Assembly: GCA_964547135.1 (NCBI GenBank)
Contig: CAZJMK010000026.1
Span: 1 to 50,063 of the forward strand
Direction: 5' to 3'
Length of the DNA stretch: 50,063 bases
From: JAJXSS01 sp964547135
Lineage (GTDB): Bacteria > Planctomycetota > Phycisphaerae > Phycisphaerales > Phycisphaeraceae
Below the pieces are notes generated by a model. That model saw nothing but the letters and a program-made list of their open reading frames with translations, ran no database searches and was not told the DNA's origin. This document shows, piece after piece, positions 38,895 through 46,517 of the stretch. How positions within the stretch are numbered: position 1 is the first letter of the stretch; each line of letters opens with the position of its first letter. A program made the translations under genes and the position numbers.

Positions 38895-39800
38895 TTCCAC
38901 CCGTTGCACATCACGCTGAATCTGTTCCACCAACTTGGTCACTCCCGGAAAGCTCATCTGTTCCCGCACCCAGCGTTCAAATCGTACGGTGATATTTTGA
39001 TCATACAAATCGCCCTGATAGTTCAGCAGGTGCACTTCGATCACCCGCTGCAACTTCCCAAACGTGGGCTTGTGACCGATGCTGATGGCTCCGGGCAATT
39101 CAATCGTTGCATCATGGCTGCGTTTGAAGGTCACTTTCCCTGCGTACACCCCGTCAGCGGGAATGATGCGATCGTCGAGGGCTGACGGATCGAGGTTGGC
39201 GGTTGGAAAACCGATCGTGCGACCACGCTGTTCACCCCTGATGACTCTGCCCGTGAGTTCATACGATCGACCCAGACACTTTGCCGCCTCATGCACCCGC
39301 CCGGCCAATACCAGCCAGCGCACCAGCGAACTACTCACCGGCACGGCTGACAATGAACCGAACATCACCTCCACCGGGTCGATGACGATCATGTCAAAAC
39401 CCAGTTGCGGCGCCAGTTGAGCGAGCATGTGCACATCACCGCTGCGCCCCTTGCCAAAACGAAAATTGGAACCTTCCACCATCGCCAGGGGTGAAAATTC
39501 ACGCACCAGTTGACGTAAAAATGTGTCCGCATCCAGCGCTAAAAAATCATGCGTCGGCTCAATCACCAGCACCTGATCCGCCCCCGCTTCACGCAGCAGC
39601 CGGGCGCGCTGGTCACGATCCGACAAGCGGGCTGGGGCGTGCTGCGGTCGCAATAGTTTGGTTGGAAACGGATCGAACGTCAGCGCGATCACCGGTACGT
39701 GGTGACTCTGTGCTATCGACCGCGCCCGTGCCAGTATGGCGCGATGGCCAAGGTGCACGCCGTCGAAGTTACCCACGGTGATAACCGACTTATCCGCCAT
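38856..39800 (-). CDS. ribF: Bifunctional riboflavin kinase / FAD synthetase
   Basis: Makes FMN then FAD from riboflavin. The 314-residue protein has the FAD-synthetase nucleotidyltransferase domain with VGNFDGVHLGHRAIL (about 8-22), FDPFPTKLL and SSLVRWLVLAGRV, then the riboflavin-kinase domain GRVIRGEQRGRTIGFPTANL at about 183-202 and GVYAGKVTF. The kinase C-terminus is unusual: after RVEEV the residues AEWSSGRVAK come from an H repeat, replacing whatever the ancestral end was. The start MADKSVITVGNFDG is standard. Identity is secure; the altered tail is probably tolerated since it lies beyond the conserved fold. Confidence 0.95.
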   Translation of the reverse strand: MADKSVITVGNFDGVHLGHRAILARARSIAQSHHVPVIALTFDPFPTKLLRPQHAPARLSDRDQRARLLREAGADQVLVIEPTHDFLALDADTFLRQLVREFSPLAMVEGSNFRFGKGRSGDVHMLAQLAPQLGFDMIVIDPVEVMFGSLSAVPVSSSLVRWLVLAGRVHEAAKCLGRSYELTGRVIRGEQRGRTIGFPTANLDPSALDDRIIPADGVYAGKVTFKRSHDATIELPGAISIGHKPTFGKLQRVIEVHLLNYQGDLYDQNITVRFERWVREQMSFPGVTKLVEQIQRDVQRVEEVAEWSSGRVAK

Positions 39801-39870
39801 GGTGGGTAGTCTAACACATGGGTCATCCCGTTTTGGCCTTGGCGTATGAACACGTTACATTGATAGGGGG

Positions 39871-40413
39871 ATGTACGAACTGACCTGTCCAGAATGCGGC
39901 AAAGTCACCCACTGGCCATTTGTTCGGCTGGGGGCGGTGCGGGTCTGCGCCGAATGTCGGCACATCTATCAAATTGAAAAAGAACATGTACGACATCGCG
40001 TCCGCGTGGCAAGCGCCGCGGTCAATTTGGACGATGACCCTGAACCGACCGTACGCCCGAGCCTGGAACTATCACAGGCTGATACGGCGCTGATGGGCGA
40101 CCCGGCCATCGTTGAAGATGAAAGCCAACCGGGGGTTGATACCATGCCATCGGCTGAGGTTGCACCGGGAATGGGGTCAGCTTTCGGCGCACGACCTTCA
40201 GGTTTGACAACAGCATCATTGTCAGTCGAGCAACCGATGTCATCCGCCACCCCGATGGCTGCGGCGCCTCGTACGCCGGGTATTGTGTTGTGGGCGGGTA
40301 TTGCGTTGCTTGGGTTGGGGTTGATGCTGCTGATTTTTTGGATGGTGGGCGGGCACGAGGAACCGCCGACGATTCCCGGCAGGCCGGTGGTGAGGCAACC
40401 ATTGGGGCGATGA
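39871..40413 (+). CDS. Zinc-ribbon plus C-terminal transmembrane protein, unknown function
   Basis: A 180-residue protein. Residues 4-31 hold a two-pair cysteine ribbon (TCPECGK ... RVCAECRH) followed by a basic stretch (KEHVRHRVRV). The middle, about 50-130, is acidic then Ala/Pro/Ser-rich and low complexity. One transmembrane helix at about 137-160 (IVLWAGIALLGLGLMLLIFW) places the C-terminal tail (GGHEEPPTIPGRPVVRQPLG R) on the far side. The arrangement is like MJ0042-type or planctomycete zinc-ribbon membrane proteins of unknown role. Start ATG is preceded by GGGGG. Divergent to ribF. Confidence 0.75.
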   Translation: MYELTCPECGKVTHWPFVRLGAVRVCAECRHIYQIEKEHVRHRVRVASAAVNLDDDPEPTVRPSLELSQADTALMGDPAIVEDESQPGVDTMPSAEVAPGMGSAFGARPSGLTTASLSVEQPMSSATPMAAAPRTPGIVLWAGIALLGLGLMLLIFWMVGGHEEPPTIPGRPVVRQPLGR

Positions 40414-40420
40414 AGGTTTG

Positions 40421-40450
40421 TCAGCGCCGACGCAAAGCGTCCGCGCTAAA
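40421..40450. repeat. C-type hairpin, copy 3
   Basis: TCAGCGCCGACGCAAAGCGT CCGCGCTAAA, 8 bases after the zinc-ribbon gene stop, followed at 40456 by an H unit (CACTTGACCACTTCATTC). Confidence 0.8.
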
Positions 40451-40537
40451 CATTTCATATCACTTGACCACTTCATTCATATCGACTTTACAACCGCATC
40501 CGACTGGTTTAGGGTGTTGTCACCGCAAAGCCAAAGT

Positions 40538-40571
40538 ATTACGTCGCGTAATGTCAGGGAATGTCTGACAT
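40538..40571. promoter_or_regulatory. Two adjacent perfect palindromes, possible operators
   Basis: ATTACG-TCG-CGTAAT (40538-40552) and ATGTCAG-GGAATGT-CTGACAT (40551-40571) abut, 28 bases before the fusion oxidoreductase gene. Position and perfect dyads suggest a repressor or regulator site; neither matches the dispersed module families. Which protein binds cannot be told. Confidence 0.5.
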
Positions 40572-40598
40572 GGCGGTATTACACACCACATTCCAAGG

Positions 40599-42620
40599 AT
40601 GACCGAAATGACCGCACAGGTGAATTGGGGCGTATTGGGTACGGGAGCGATTGCCAAGGCGTTTGTGCACGGCTTGAAACAGTCACGCACGGGCAAGGCT
40701 TTGGCGGTGGGCAGTCGCTTGCAGGAATCGGCTGACAAGTTCGGCAATGAACACAGCATCGAACGCCGGTATGGGTCGTATGAGGCGCTATTGGCCGACC
40801 CAGAGGTGATGGCGGTGTACATCAGCACCCCGCACCCCTTGCATGCCCAGTGGGCGATTCGCGCCATCGAAGCCGGCAAGCACGTGCTGGTCGAAAAACC
40901 CTTTGCCCTCAACCAGTGGGAAGCGATGGCGATGGTCGATGCGGCGAAAGTTCGCAAGCGTTTTGTGATGGAAGCGTTCATGTATCGCTGTCACCCGCAG
41001 ACCGCAAAACTCGTCGAATTGATTCAGCAAAAAGTGATTGGCGAGGTGCGCGTGATTCAGGCGACGTTCAGTTTTCATGCCGGTTACAACCCGGAAAGCC
41101 GACTGTTCAAAAACAGCCTGGCGGGCGGTGGCATCATGGACGTGGGGTGCTACACAGTGTCGATTTCACGGTTGATTGCCGGGGCAGCGCAGGGCAAGCC
41201 GTTTGCCGACCCGGTGGATGTGAAAGGCGCAGCCCACCTGGGGCAGACGGGGGTCGATGAGTGGGCGGTGGGAACGTTGAAGTTTGAATCAGCGCAGGGC
41301 GCGATACTGGCGCAGATCGCCACGGGGGTGGGTGTGCAGCAGGACAACACCTTGCGCATTTTCGGCTCGGAGGGTCGCATCACGGTGCCCAGTGCGTTTG
41401 TCGCCAATCGGCAGAACGCGGACGCGGGCAAAATCATCGTGCAAGCCAAGGGCAAGGACGTGCAGGAAATCGTCATTGATTCGTCAGCCACGAGTTTTGC
41501 GTTGGAAGCGGATTTTGCCGGCGAGGCGATACTGGCCGGTCGTACTGAGGCAGCGACCCCGGCGATGACCCCCGATGACACGCTGGGCAACATGCGCACA
41601 CTGGATCGCTGGCGTGAGGTGGTCGGCTTGCAGTATGAGATGGAAAAGTTGTCGTTCAAGGTGCCGACGGTGGATGGGTTGGCACTGACGAAAAAGAATG
41701 ATGCCCCGATGAAATACGGGCGCATCGAAGGCTTGAACAAGGACGTTTCAAGGCTGATCATGGGCGTGGACAATCAGACCAGCATCGCGCAGGCGTCGGT
41801 AATGTTTGATGATTTCTTCCGACAGGGCGGCAACACCTTCGACACGGCTTGGATTTATGGCGGAGGCAAGTGTGAACAAGTGTTGGGCCAGTGGGTGAAA
41901 AATCGCGGGCTGCGGGAACAGGTGGTGATATTGGGCAAGGGGGCGCACAGCCCGTTTTGCACGCCGGAGCATCTGACGGCACAGTTGATGCAAAGTTTGG
42001 AGCGGTTGCAGACGGATCATCTGGACATTTACATGATGCACCGCGACAACCCGGAGGTGCCGGTGGGCGAGTTTATGGATGTGCTCAATGAGCATGTGAA
42101 AGCAGGTCGCATCCGTATCTTCGGCGGGTCCAACTGGTCGATTGAACGGTTCAACAAGGCACAAAGCTACGCCAAGCGAAAGGGGTTGCAGGGTTTTTCC
42201 GCGGTGAGCAACAATTTCAGTCTGGCACGGATGGTCAAGCCGGTGTGGGGTGGGTGTATTGCGTTGTCGGATGAATCGGGGCGCAAATGGCTGAAAAAAA
42301 CGCAGATGCCGTTGTTGCCCTGGTCGAGTCAGGCCCGCGGGTTTTTCACCGAACGAGCCACGCTGAATACGAAGGACCACAGCTTGAAAAATAGCTGGTA
42401 TGCGGACGACAACTGGCAACGACGTGAGCGTGCGGTGCAGCTGGCGGGGGAATTGGGTGTGCAGCCGATTCAGGTGGCGCTGGCGTATGTGTTGTGTCAG
42501 CCGTTTCCGACGTTTCCGCTCATCGGCCCGCGCACGTTGGAGGAAACGCGATCATCGTTGGGTGCCCTGGCCATTGAACTGACCCCCAAACAGGTGAAGT
42601 GGTTGAATCTGGAAGGGTAA
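40599..42620 (+). CDS. Fused Gfo/Idh/MocA oxidoreductase and aldo/keto reductase
   Basis: A single 673-residue protein with two redox domains. Residues 1 to about 335 are a Gfo/Idh/MocA NAD(P)-dependent dehydrogenase: Rossmann GVLGTGAIAKAFVHGL, PHPLHAQWAI, the EKPFALN motif with catalytic Lys, and GIMDVGCYTVS. Residues about 360 to 673 are an aldo/keto reductase: NTFDTAWIYGGGKCEQVLG (catalytic Asp and Tyr), VVILGKGAHS (Lys), IYMMHRDNP (His), GGSNWS, and QIALAY-like QVALAYVLCQ. The two together may oxidise and reduce a sugar in sequence, or channel cofactor; that is inference. The start ATG is at 40599, with a second ATG at 40608 after AAGGATGA. A strong terminator follows at 42738. Confidence 0.93.
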   Translation: MTEMTAQVNWGVLGTGAIAKAFVHGLKQSRTGKALAVGSRLQESADKFGNEHSIERRYGSYEALLADPEVMAVYISTPHPLHAQWAIRAIEAGKHVLVEKPFALNQWEAMAMVDAAKVRKRFVMEAFMYRCHPQTAKLVELIQQKVIGEVRVIQATFSFHAGYNPESRLFKNSLAGGGIMDVGCYTVSISRLIAGAAQGKPFADPVDVKGAAHLGQTGVDEWAVGTLKFESAQGAILAQIATGVGVQQDNTLRIFGSEGRITVPSAFVANRQNADAGKIIVQAKGKDVQEIVIDSSATSFALEADFAGEAILAGRTEAATPAMTPDDTLGNMRTLDRWREVVGLQYEMEKLSFKVPTVDGLALTKKNDAPMKYGRIEGLNKDVSRLIMGVDNQTSIAQASVMFDDFFRQGGNTFDTAWIYGGGKCEQVLGQWVKNRGLREQVVILGKGAHSPFCTPEHLTAQLMQSLERLQTDHLDIYMMHRDNPEVPVGEFMDVLNEHVKAGRIRIFGGSNWSIERFNKAQSYAKRKGLQGFSAVSNNFSLARMVKPVWGGCIALSDESGRKWLKKTQMPLLPWSSQARGFFTERATLNTKDHSLKNSWYADDNWQRRERAVQLAGELGVQPIQVALAYVLCQPFPTFPLIGPRTLEETRSSLGALAIELTPKQVKWLNLEG

Positions 42621-42737
42621 ACCAACGGTTGCTTTCATGTTTTGTTACGAAGAATATGATTGACTTTCAGCCCGTCATGAACGATATTATTAGGTAATGC
42701 GGTTATCCGCAGGTGGACAGTTCATTAGAGCTGGCGA

Positions 42738-42770
42738 GAACCCAACCCCGTAAGGGGTTGGTTCTTTTTT
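42738..42770 (+). terminator. Strong rho-independent terminator
   Basis: GAACCCAACCCC-GTAA-GGGGTTGGTTC followed by TTTTTT. It reads on the plus strand for the fusion oxidoreductase gene; its T-run touches the stop of the convergent DUF3800 gene, whose transcript would see AAAAAAG before the same stem. Confidence 0.85.
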
Positions 42771-43587
42771 AAAGCATTTTTTTACCCCACCCCCATACTT
42801 GCCCATCTTTGTGCAATAGCTTGGGTTCCACAATATCGAGTAAGCGTCGTGCAAAGCCACTGGGCTGGTAAGCAACCAAATTTCTTTCCGCCAAACAAGC
42901 CATTTTTAACGGATGTGCGAGATTGTCCGCCAGTTGCAGGCCGGCGATATTGGCGTTTTTTGTTTCGACTTTGATATCTTTACTGGTGAGCGTTTGTTGA
43001 AAACGTTCGTAGTTGAACCATTGGGTTCCTGATTCATACAAGCGGCGATAAGCGGCTTTTAACTGCAAATCTTCCTCCCGACCTCGTGCTTCGGCCATGA
43101 CATCACCCACCGCATTGCGCTGGTGCAACCATCTGCAGTAACGCTCAAGCATCACCGCCAAGCAGTAATGATAGGGATGGAATGGATTTTCGTAGCGTTC
43201 CTGATGAGTTTTTTTGTCGATCACAACACAAACAATCCGAAAACTCGCTTGCCCGATGATCTTCAGCCATTCTTCGTCAAAGTGTCTTCGCTTGTGATCG
43301 TCTCTCAATACCACAAAGGGACCTTTGCAATTAATGATCGCACTACGTACAAGAATGACCGGTCGATCAGGACGGGGACCGAAAATTTCACATTTCATTT
43401 GATCCAATGCTTGGGCATAAGCGGTGTAGTCCTTTCCTTGCTGAAACCAAACGCCCAACAACGCAAGGTAACGATGCGCCGGCTTATCGAATTGATTGTT
43501 GGTGTGGTCTCCCGATTCGTCGATGTAAAGACGATATCGCTCGGTTGTTTTGGAGTTGCGTGTCGGCGTGGTGAGGGATGCTTTCAT
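42769..43587 (-). CDS. DUF3800 family protein
   Basis: A 272-residue soluble protein. The diagnostic start of the family is RYRLYIDESGDHTN (about 17-30), and the conserved end is NIAGLQLADNLAHPL (about 212-226). Additional conserved acids lie at RIVCVVIDKKTHQ and HYCLAVMLERY. The fold is predicted as RNase H-like with an acidic cluster, which makes a nuclease role plausible, but no function is established. Members occur near phages, defence islands and mobile DNA. Here it is a single gene; GC is clearly lower than in both neighbours. It converges on the fusion oxidoreductase and diverges from the thioesterase. No ribosome site is obvious. Confidence 0.85.
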   Translation of the reverse strand: MKASLTTPTRNSKTTERYRLYIDESGDHTNNQFDKPAHRYLALLGVWFQQGKDYTAYAQALDQMKCEIFGPRPDRPVILVRSAIINCKGPFVVLRDDHKRRHFDEEWLKIIGQASFRIVCVVIDKKTHQERYENPFHPYHYCLAVMLERYCRWLHQRNAVGDVMAEARGREEDLQLKAAYRRLYESGTQWFNYERFQQTLTSKDIKVETKNANIAGLQLADNLAHPLKMACLAERNLVAYQPSGFARRLLDIVEPKLLHKDGQVWGWGKKML

Positions 43588-43639
43588 TTGGCTGGTGACC
43601 CGATCAAATTTCTGTTAAATTGAAATAATACTACTCTGT

Positions 43640-44050
43640 ATGATGACCCCACGATTGCATAGCGTGCTGATTCGGGTGCGGTACAGCGAGACCGATCAGA
43701 TGGGCACGTTTTACAACAGCAGGGCGCTGGAGTGGTTTGAAGTCGGACGCACCGAATGGCTGCGGCAGAGCGGTGTGTCTTACGCCCAGTGTGAAACGCA
43801 AGGGTTGCTGTTGCCGCTGGTGGAAGCCCATGTGCGTTATCAGGGGCGTGCCCGGTATGACGACCTGTTGCGCGTGAGTGTCGGGGCGGAGATGGAAGGC
43901 AGGGCGTCGGTAAAGTTTGTTGTCAGCATCGTCCATGAGGGTACACAAGCCCCCGTGGCACAGGGCTGGACGGTTCATGCAGTGGTGAACGCGGAGGGTA
44001 AACCCATGCGGCCCCCCGTCTGGTTTACGGAGTTGTTTTCACATGGCTGA
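43640..44050 (+). CDS. Hot-dog acyl-CoA thioesterase (YbgC/4HBT family)
   Basis: Hydrolyses an acyl- or aryl-CoA thioester. The 136-residue protein has the 4HBT family motif VRYSETDQMGTFYNSRALEW FEVGRTEWL at about 11-39, with the catalytic Asp in TDQMGT, then SYAQCETQGLLLPLVEAHVR Y. The last 8 bases overlap the start of iorA, so it belongs to the aryl-2-oxoacid cluster and may hydrolyse the arylacetyl-CoA made there (inference from context). The start has two ATGs (43640, 43643) and no clear ribosome site. Family confident; substrate inferred. Confidence 0.9.
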   Translation: MMTPRLHSVLIRVRYSETDQMGTFYNSRALEWFEVGRTEWLRQSGVSYAQCETQGLLLPLVEAHVRYQGRARYDDLLRVSVGAEMEGRASVKFVVSIVHEGTQAPVAQGWTVHAVVNAEGKPMRPPVWFTELFSHG

Positions 44051-45728
44051 AATGCAAGCAGTACCCCTTGGCCGACGAGCCTTGTTGTCAGGTGATGAAG
44101 CCGTCGCCCTCGCAGCACTTGATGCACAAGTGGCCTTGGGCACGGGTTACCCCGGCACACCCTCGACGGAAATATTGGAAACCTTCAGCCATTGGGGCGG
44201 CTACGCGCAATGGTCCCCCAATGAAAAGGTGGCTTTGGAAGTGGGCATCGGCGCAGCCTTCGGCGGAGCGCGGGTTTTGGTGACGATGAAACATGTCGGG
44301 GTCAACGTCGCAGCCGACCCGTTGTTCACCGCTTCGCACACGGGCATTGCCACCGGGGCGCTGGTGCTCGTGGCAGCCGACGACCCGGGCATGGCCAGCA
44401 GTCAGAATGAACAGGACAGTCGTCGTTACGCCCTGGCGGCAGGCGTGCCGATGATCGAACCTTGTGATTCGCAACAAGCTTACGAGTACACACTGGCTGC
44501 GTTTGCGTTGTCGGAAAAGTTCAAGCTGCCGGTGATGCTGCGGTTGACGACGCGGGTTTGTCACAGCAAATCGATCGTCACCCGTCAGCCGAGCGAGGGC
44601 GCAGGGTCGATGCTCGCTGCCCCTGTAAAACCCGACTATGTGCGTGACATACCGTCACGGGTGATGATTCCCGCTTACGCAAGGCAAGCTCATCGCAAAC
44701 TGCGCAACACCTTGAACGACATCGCAACCTGGGGCGAAACCGCAGGCATCAATCATCGTCATGCGCCGTCGTCAGCCGAGGGTAACGCCGGCAAACCCAA
44801 ACTGGGCATCATTGCCAACGGGGTGTCGGTGCTGCATGCGTTGGAAGCGTTGCCGGGGGCAGCGGTTTTGCAAATCGGGTTGATTCACCCGTTGCCGATG
44901 AAGTTGATCAGTGAATTTGTCAGCAGCGTTGAGCGTTGCGTGGTGATTGAAGAAGGCGACCCGTACTTCGTCGAACAATTGCGGACCGTTGGATTGAAGG
45001 TCGAAGGCAAGCCGGAGATGTATCGGTTTGGGGAACTGAATGTGGGTCGGGTGCGACGGATCATTGCCGGGGACACGACGCCGGAACAAGCCGAGCCGCG
45101 TGGCAAGCCGCCGGAGTTGTGCAAAGGTTGCCCGCATCACTCGGTGTTCGGCGTGCTGCGCGACATGGGTTGCATCGTGTCGGGGGACATCGGCTGCTAC
45201 ACACTGGGCGTGCTGCCGCCGTATCAGGCGATGGACACCTGCGTCTGCATGGGTGCATCGATCGGCGTGGGGCTTGGTTTACGACATGTGCTGCCGGAGG
45301 AACAGGCACGCAAAGTCGTGTCGGTGATTGGTGATAGTACGTTTGTGCATAGCGGGCTGACGGGTCTGGCGGAAATGGTTTACAACCCCCCTGCCACCGG
45401 GCATGTGGTGATTATTTTGGACAACGGGACCACAGCCATGACCGGGCAACAGGAACACCCGGGCACCGGGCGCAAGCTCGATCATCAGGGCACGGGGAAG
45501 GTGAAGTTTGAAGAAGTCGCCCTGGCGATGGGTTTCAAAAATGTACACACCATCGATGCGATGGGTGAAACGGGTTTGTTTAAGGAAATGCTGACCAAAT
45601 CGCTGGCGAGCAATGAACTGACGCTGATCGTGACCCGTCGGCCTTGCATTCTGGCGGCGGGCAAAATCCGTATTTACGAAAAAGCCGCGGCGGAAGGCAC
45701 GGCTTGTGCGACGGCGGGAAATGGGTAA
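44043..45728 (+). CDS. iorA: Indolepyruvate ferredoxin oxidoreductase alpha subunit, lacking ferredoxin domain
   Basis: Uses thiamine diphosphate to convert indolepyruvate or other aryl-pyruvate plus CoA to arylacetyl-CoA, with ferredoxin. The 561-residue product has the pyrimidine domain ALDAQVALGTGYPGTPSTEI LE near the start, MKHVGVNVAADP, and the TPP domain ELCKGCPHHSVFGVLRDMG, CIVSGDIGCYTLG, GDSTFVHSGLTGLAEMVYN, DNGTTAMTGQQEHPGTG. The usual C-terminal domain with two [4Fe-4S] CxxCxxC motifs is absent: after TRRPCIL it ends in KIRIYEKAAAEGTACATAGN G. No ferredoxin gene follows. Start overlaps the thioesterase by 8 bases. Confidence 0.92.
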   Translation: MAEMQAVPLGRRALLSGDEAVALAALDAQVALGTGYPGTPSTEILETFSHWGGYAQWSPNEKVALEVGIGAAFGGARVLVTMKHVGVNVAADPLFTASHTGIATGALVLVAADDPGMASSQNEQDSRRYALAAGVPMIEPCDSQQAYEYTLAAFALSEKFKLPVMLRLTTRVCHSKSIVTRQPSEGAGSMLAAPVKPDYVRDIPSRVMIPAYARQAHRKLRNTLNDIATWGETAGINHRHAPSSAEGNAGKPKLGIIANGVSVLHALEALPGAAVLQIGLIHPLPMKLISEFVSSVERCVVIEEGDPYFVEQLRTVGLKVEGKPEMYRFGELNVGRVRRIIAGDTTPEQAEPRGKPPELCKGCPHHSVFGVLRDMGCIVSGDIGCYTLGVLPPYQAMDTCVCMGASIGVGLGLRHVLPEEQARKVVSVIGDSTFVHSGLTGLAEMVYNPPATGHVVIILDNGTTAMTGQQEHPGTGRKLDHQGTGKVKFEEVALAMGFKNVHTIDAMGETGLFKEMLTKSLASNELTLIVTRRPCILAAGKIRIYEKAAAEGTACATAGNG

Positions 45729-45826
45729 TGGATAATGGATAAATGATGGATGGATAATGGACAAACTACCGACTTGATTTATGGGCATTGTTTTACATTA
45801 TCCATTATCCATGATCCATCATCCAT
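45728..45826. repeat. F-type hairpin, copy 2
   Basis: AATGGATAATGGATAAATGA and GGATGGATAATGG oppose CATTATCCATTATCCATGAT CCATCATCC. It fills the space between iorA and iorB. Confidence 0.85.
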
Positions 45827-45868
45827 GCGTTCAAAACACCGATTGATTTACTTTTACAGAAGTGTCAC

Positions 45869-46360
45869 ATGAGTCAACAAAACGTCATAAACATCATCGT
45901 TGCGGGGTTGGGGGGACAGGGTGTCATCAAGGCATCGGACATACTGGCTGAGGCGGCGTTCCGTGCGGGGTTTGATGTAAAAAAAGCCGAGGTGCACGGG
46001 ATGAGTCAGCGGGGCGGATCGGTTTCGACCGATGTGCGCCTGGGGGCGAAGGTGTTGTCGCCGATGGTGCCCCCGGGCGAGGCGGATTACCTGGTGGTGG
46101 TGGCCGGCGATCAGGTGCCGGTGCATCAACATCGCTTGCGCAACAGCGGCAAGGGCGTGCTGATTGAGCCGGGCATGATCGATGCGAGCAAATTGGAGAA
46201 CAGTCGCAGTTTGAACGTGGCACTGCTCGGGGCGTTGGCCGCCCATCTGCCGATGGACAACACACACTGGCTGACGGCGATTGAGCATTTGCTGGACGAA
46301 AAGTTTTTGCCCGCCAACCGGCAGGCATTTGAGTTGGGGTGGATGACGGTGAAATCGTAA
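45869..46360 (+). CDS. iorB: Indolepyruvate ferredoxin oxidoreductase beta subunit
   Basis: Gamma-type domain of 2-oxoacid:ferredoxin oxidoreductases, partner of IorA. The 163-residue product has IIVAGLGGQGVIKASDILAE A at about 8-28, EVHGMSQRGGSVSTDVRLG at about 42-60 and EADYLVVVAGD. It is somewhat shorter than the usual about 190 residues, ending AFELGWMTVKS. Start ATG is preceded by GTGTCAC with no strong ribosome site. Between iorA and iorB lies an F-type hairpin, so the two may be expressed at different levels. Confidence 0.93.
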   Translation: MSQQNVINIIVAGLGGQGVIKASDILAEAAFRAGFDVKKAEVHGMSQRGGSVSTDVRLGAKVLSPMVPPGEADYLVVVAGDQVPVHQHRLRNSGKGVLIEPGMIDASKLENSRSLNVALLGALAAHLPMDNTHWLTAIEHLLDEKFLPANRQAFELGWMTVKS

Positions 46361-46372
46361 CCCCGCATGAAA

Positions 46373-46415
46373 CCCAAGCCGAGGACGAGGAGCGCAGCGA
46401 CGAGGACTCGGGTAT
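46373..46415. repeat. D-type palindrome, inverted variant
   Basis: CCCAAGCCGAGGACGAGGAG with inner CGAGGAGCGCAGCGACGAGG and exit ACTCGGGTAT. Same inner-stem-swapped layout as at 17911 and 32722. Confidence 0.65.
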
Positions 46416-46440
46416 CGGATTGAATCAGACGCAACGGGTG

Positions 46441-46499
46441 GCGCCCTCACCCTCACGTGAGCGCTGCGAGCATTCCTACTCTCCGGGAGGGAGCGGGTG
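46441..46499. repeat. E-like repeat, degenerate
   Basis: GCGCCCTCACCCTCACGTGA GCGCTGCGAG and CTCTCCGGGAGGGAGCGGGT G; the hairpin words are conserved but the core is altered. It ends 18 bases before the paaK start. Confidence 0.6.
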
Positions 46500-46517
46500 C
46501 GTACCAAAGGTTCCATC

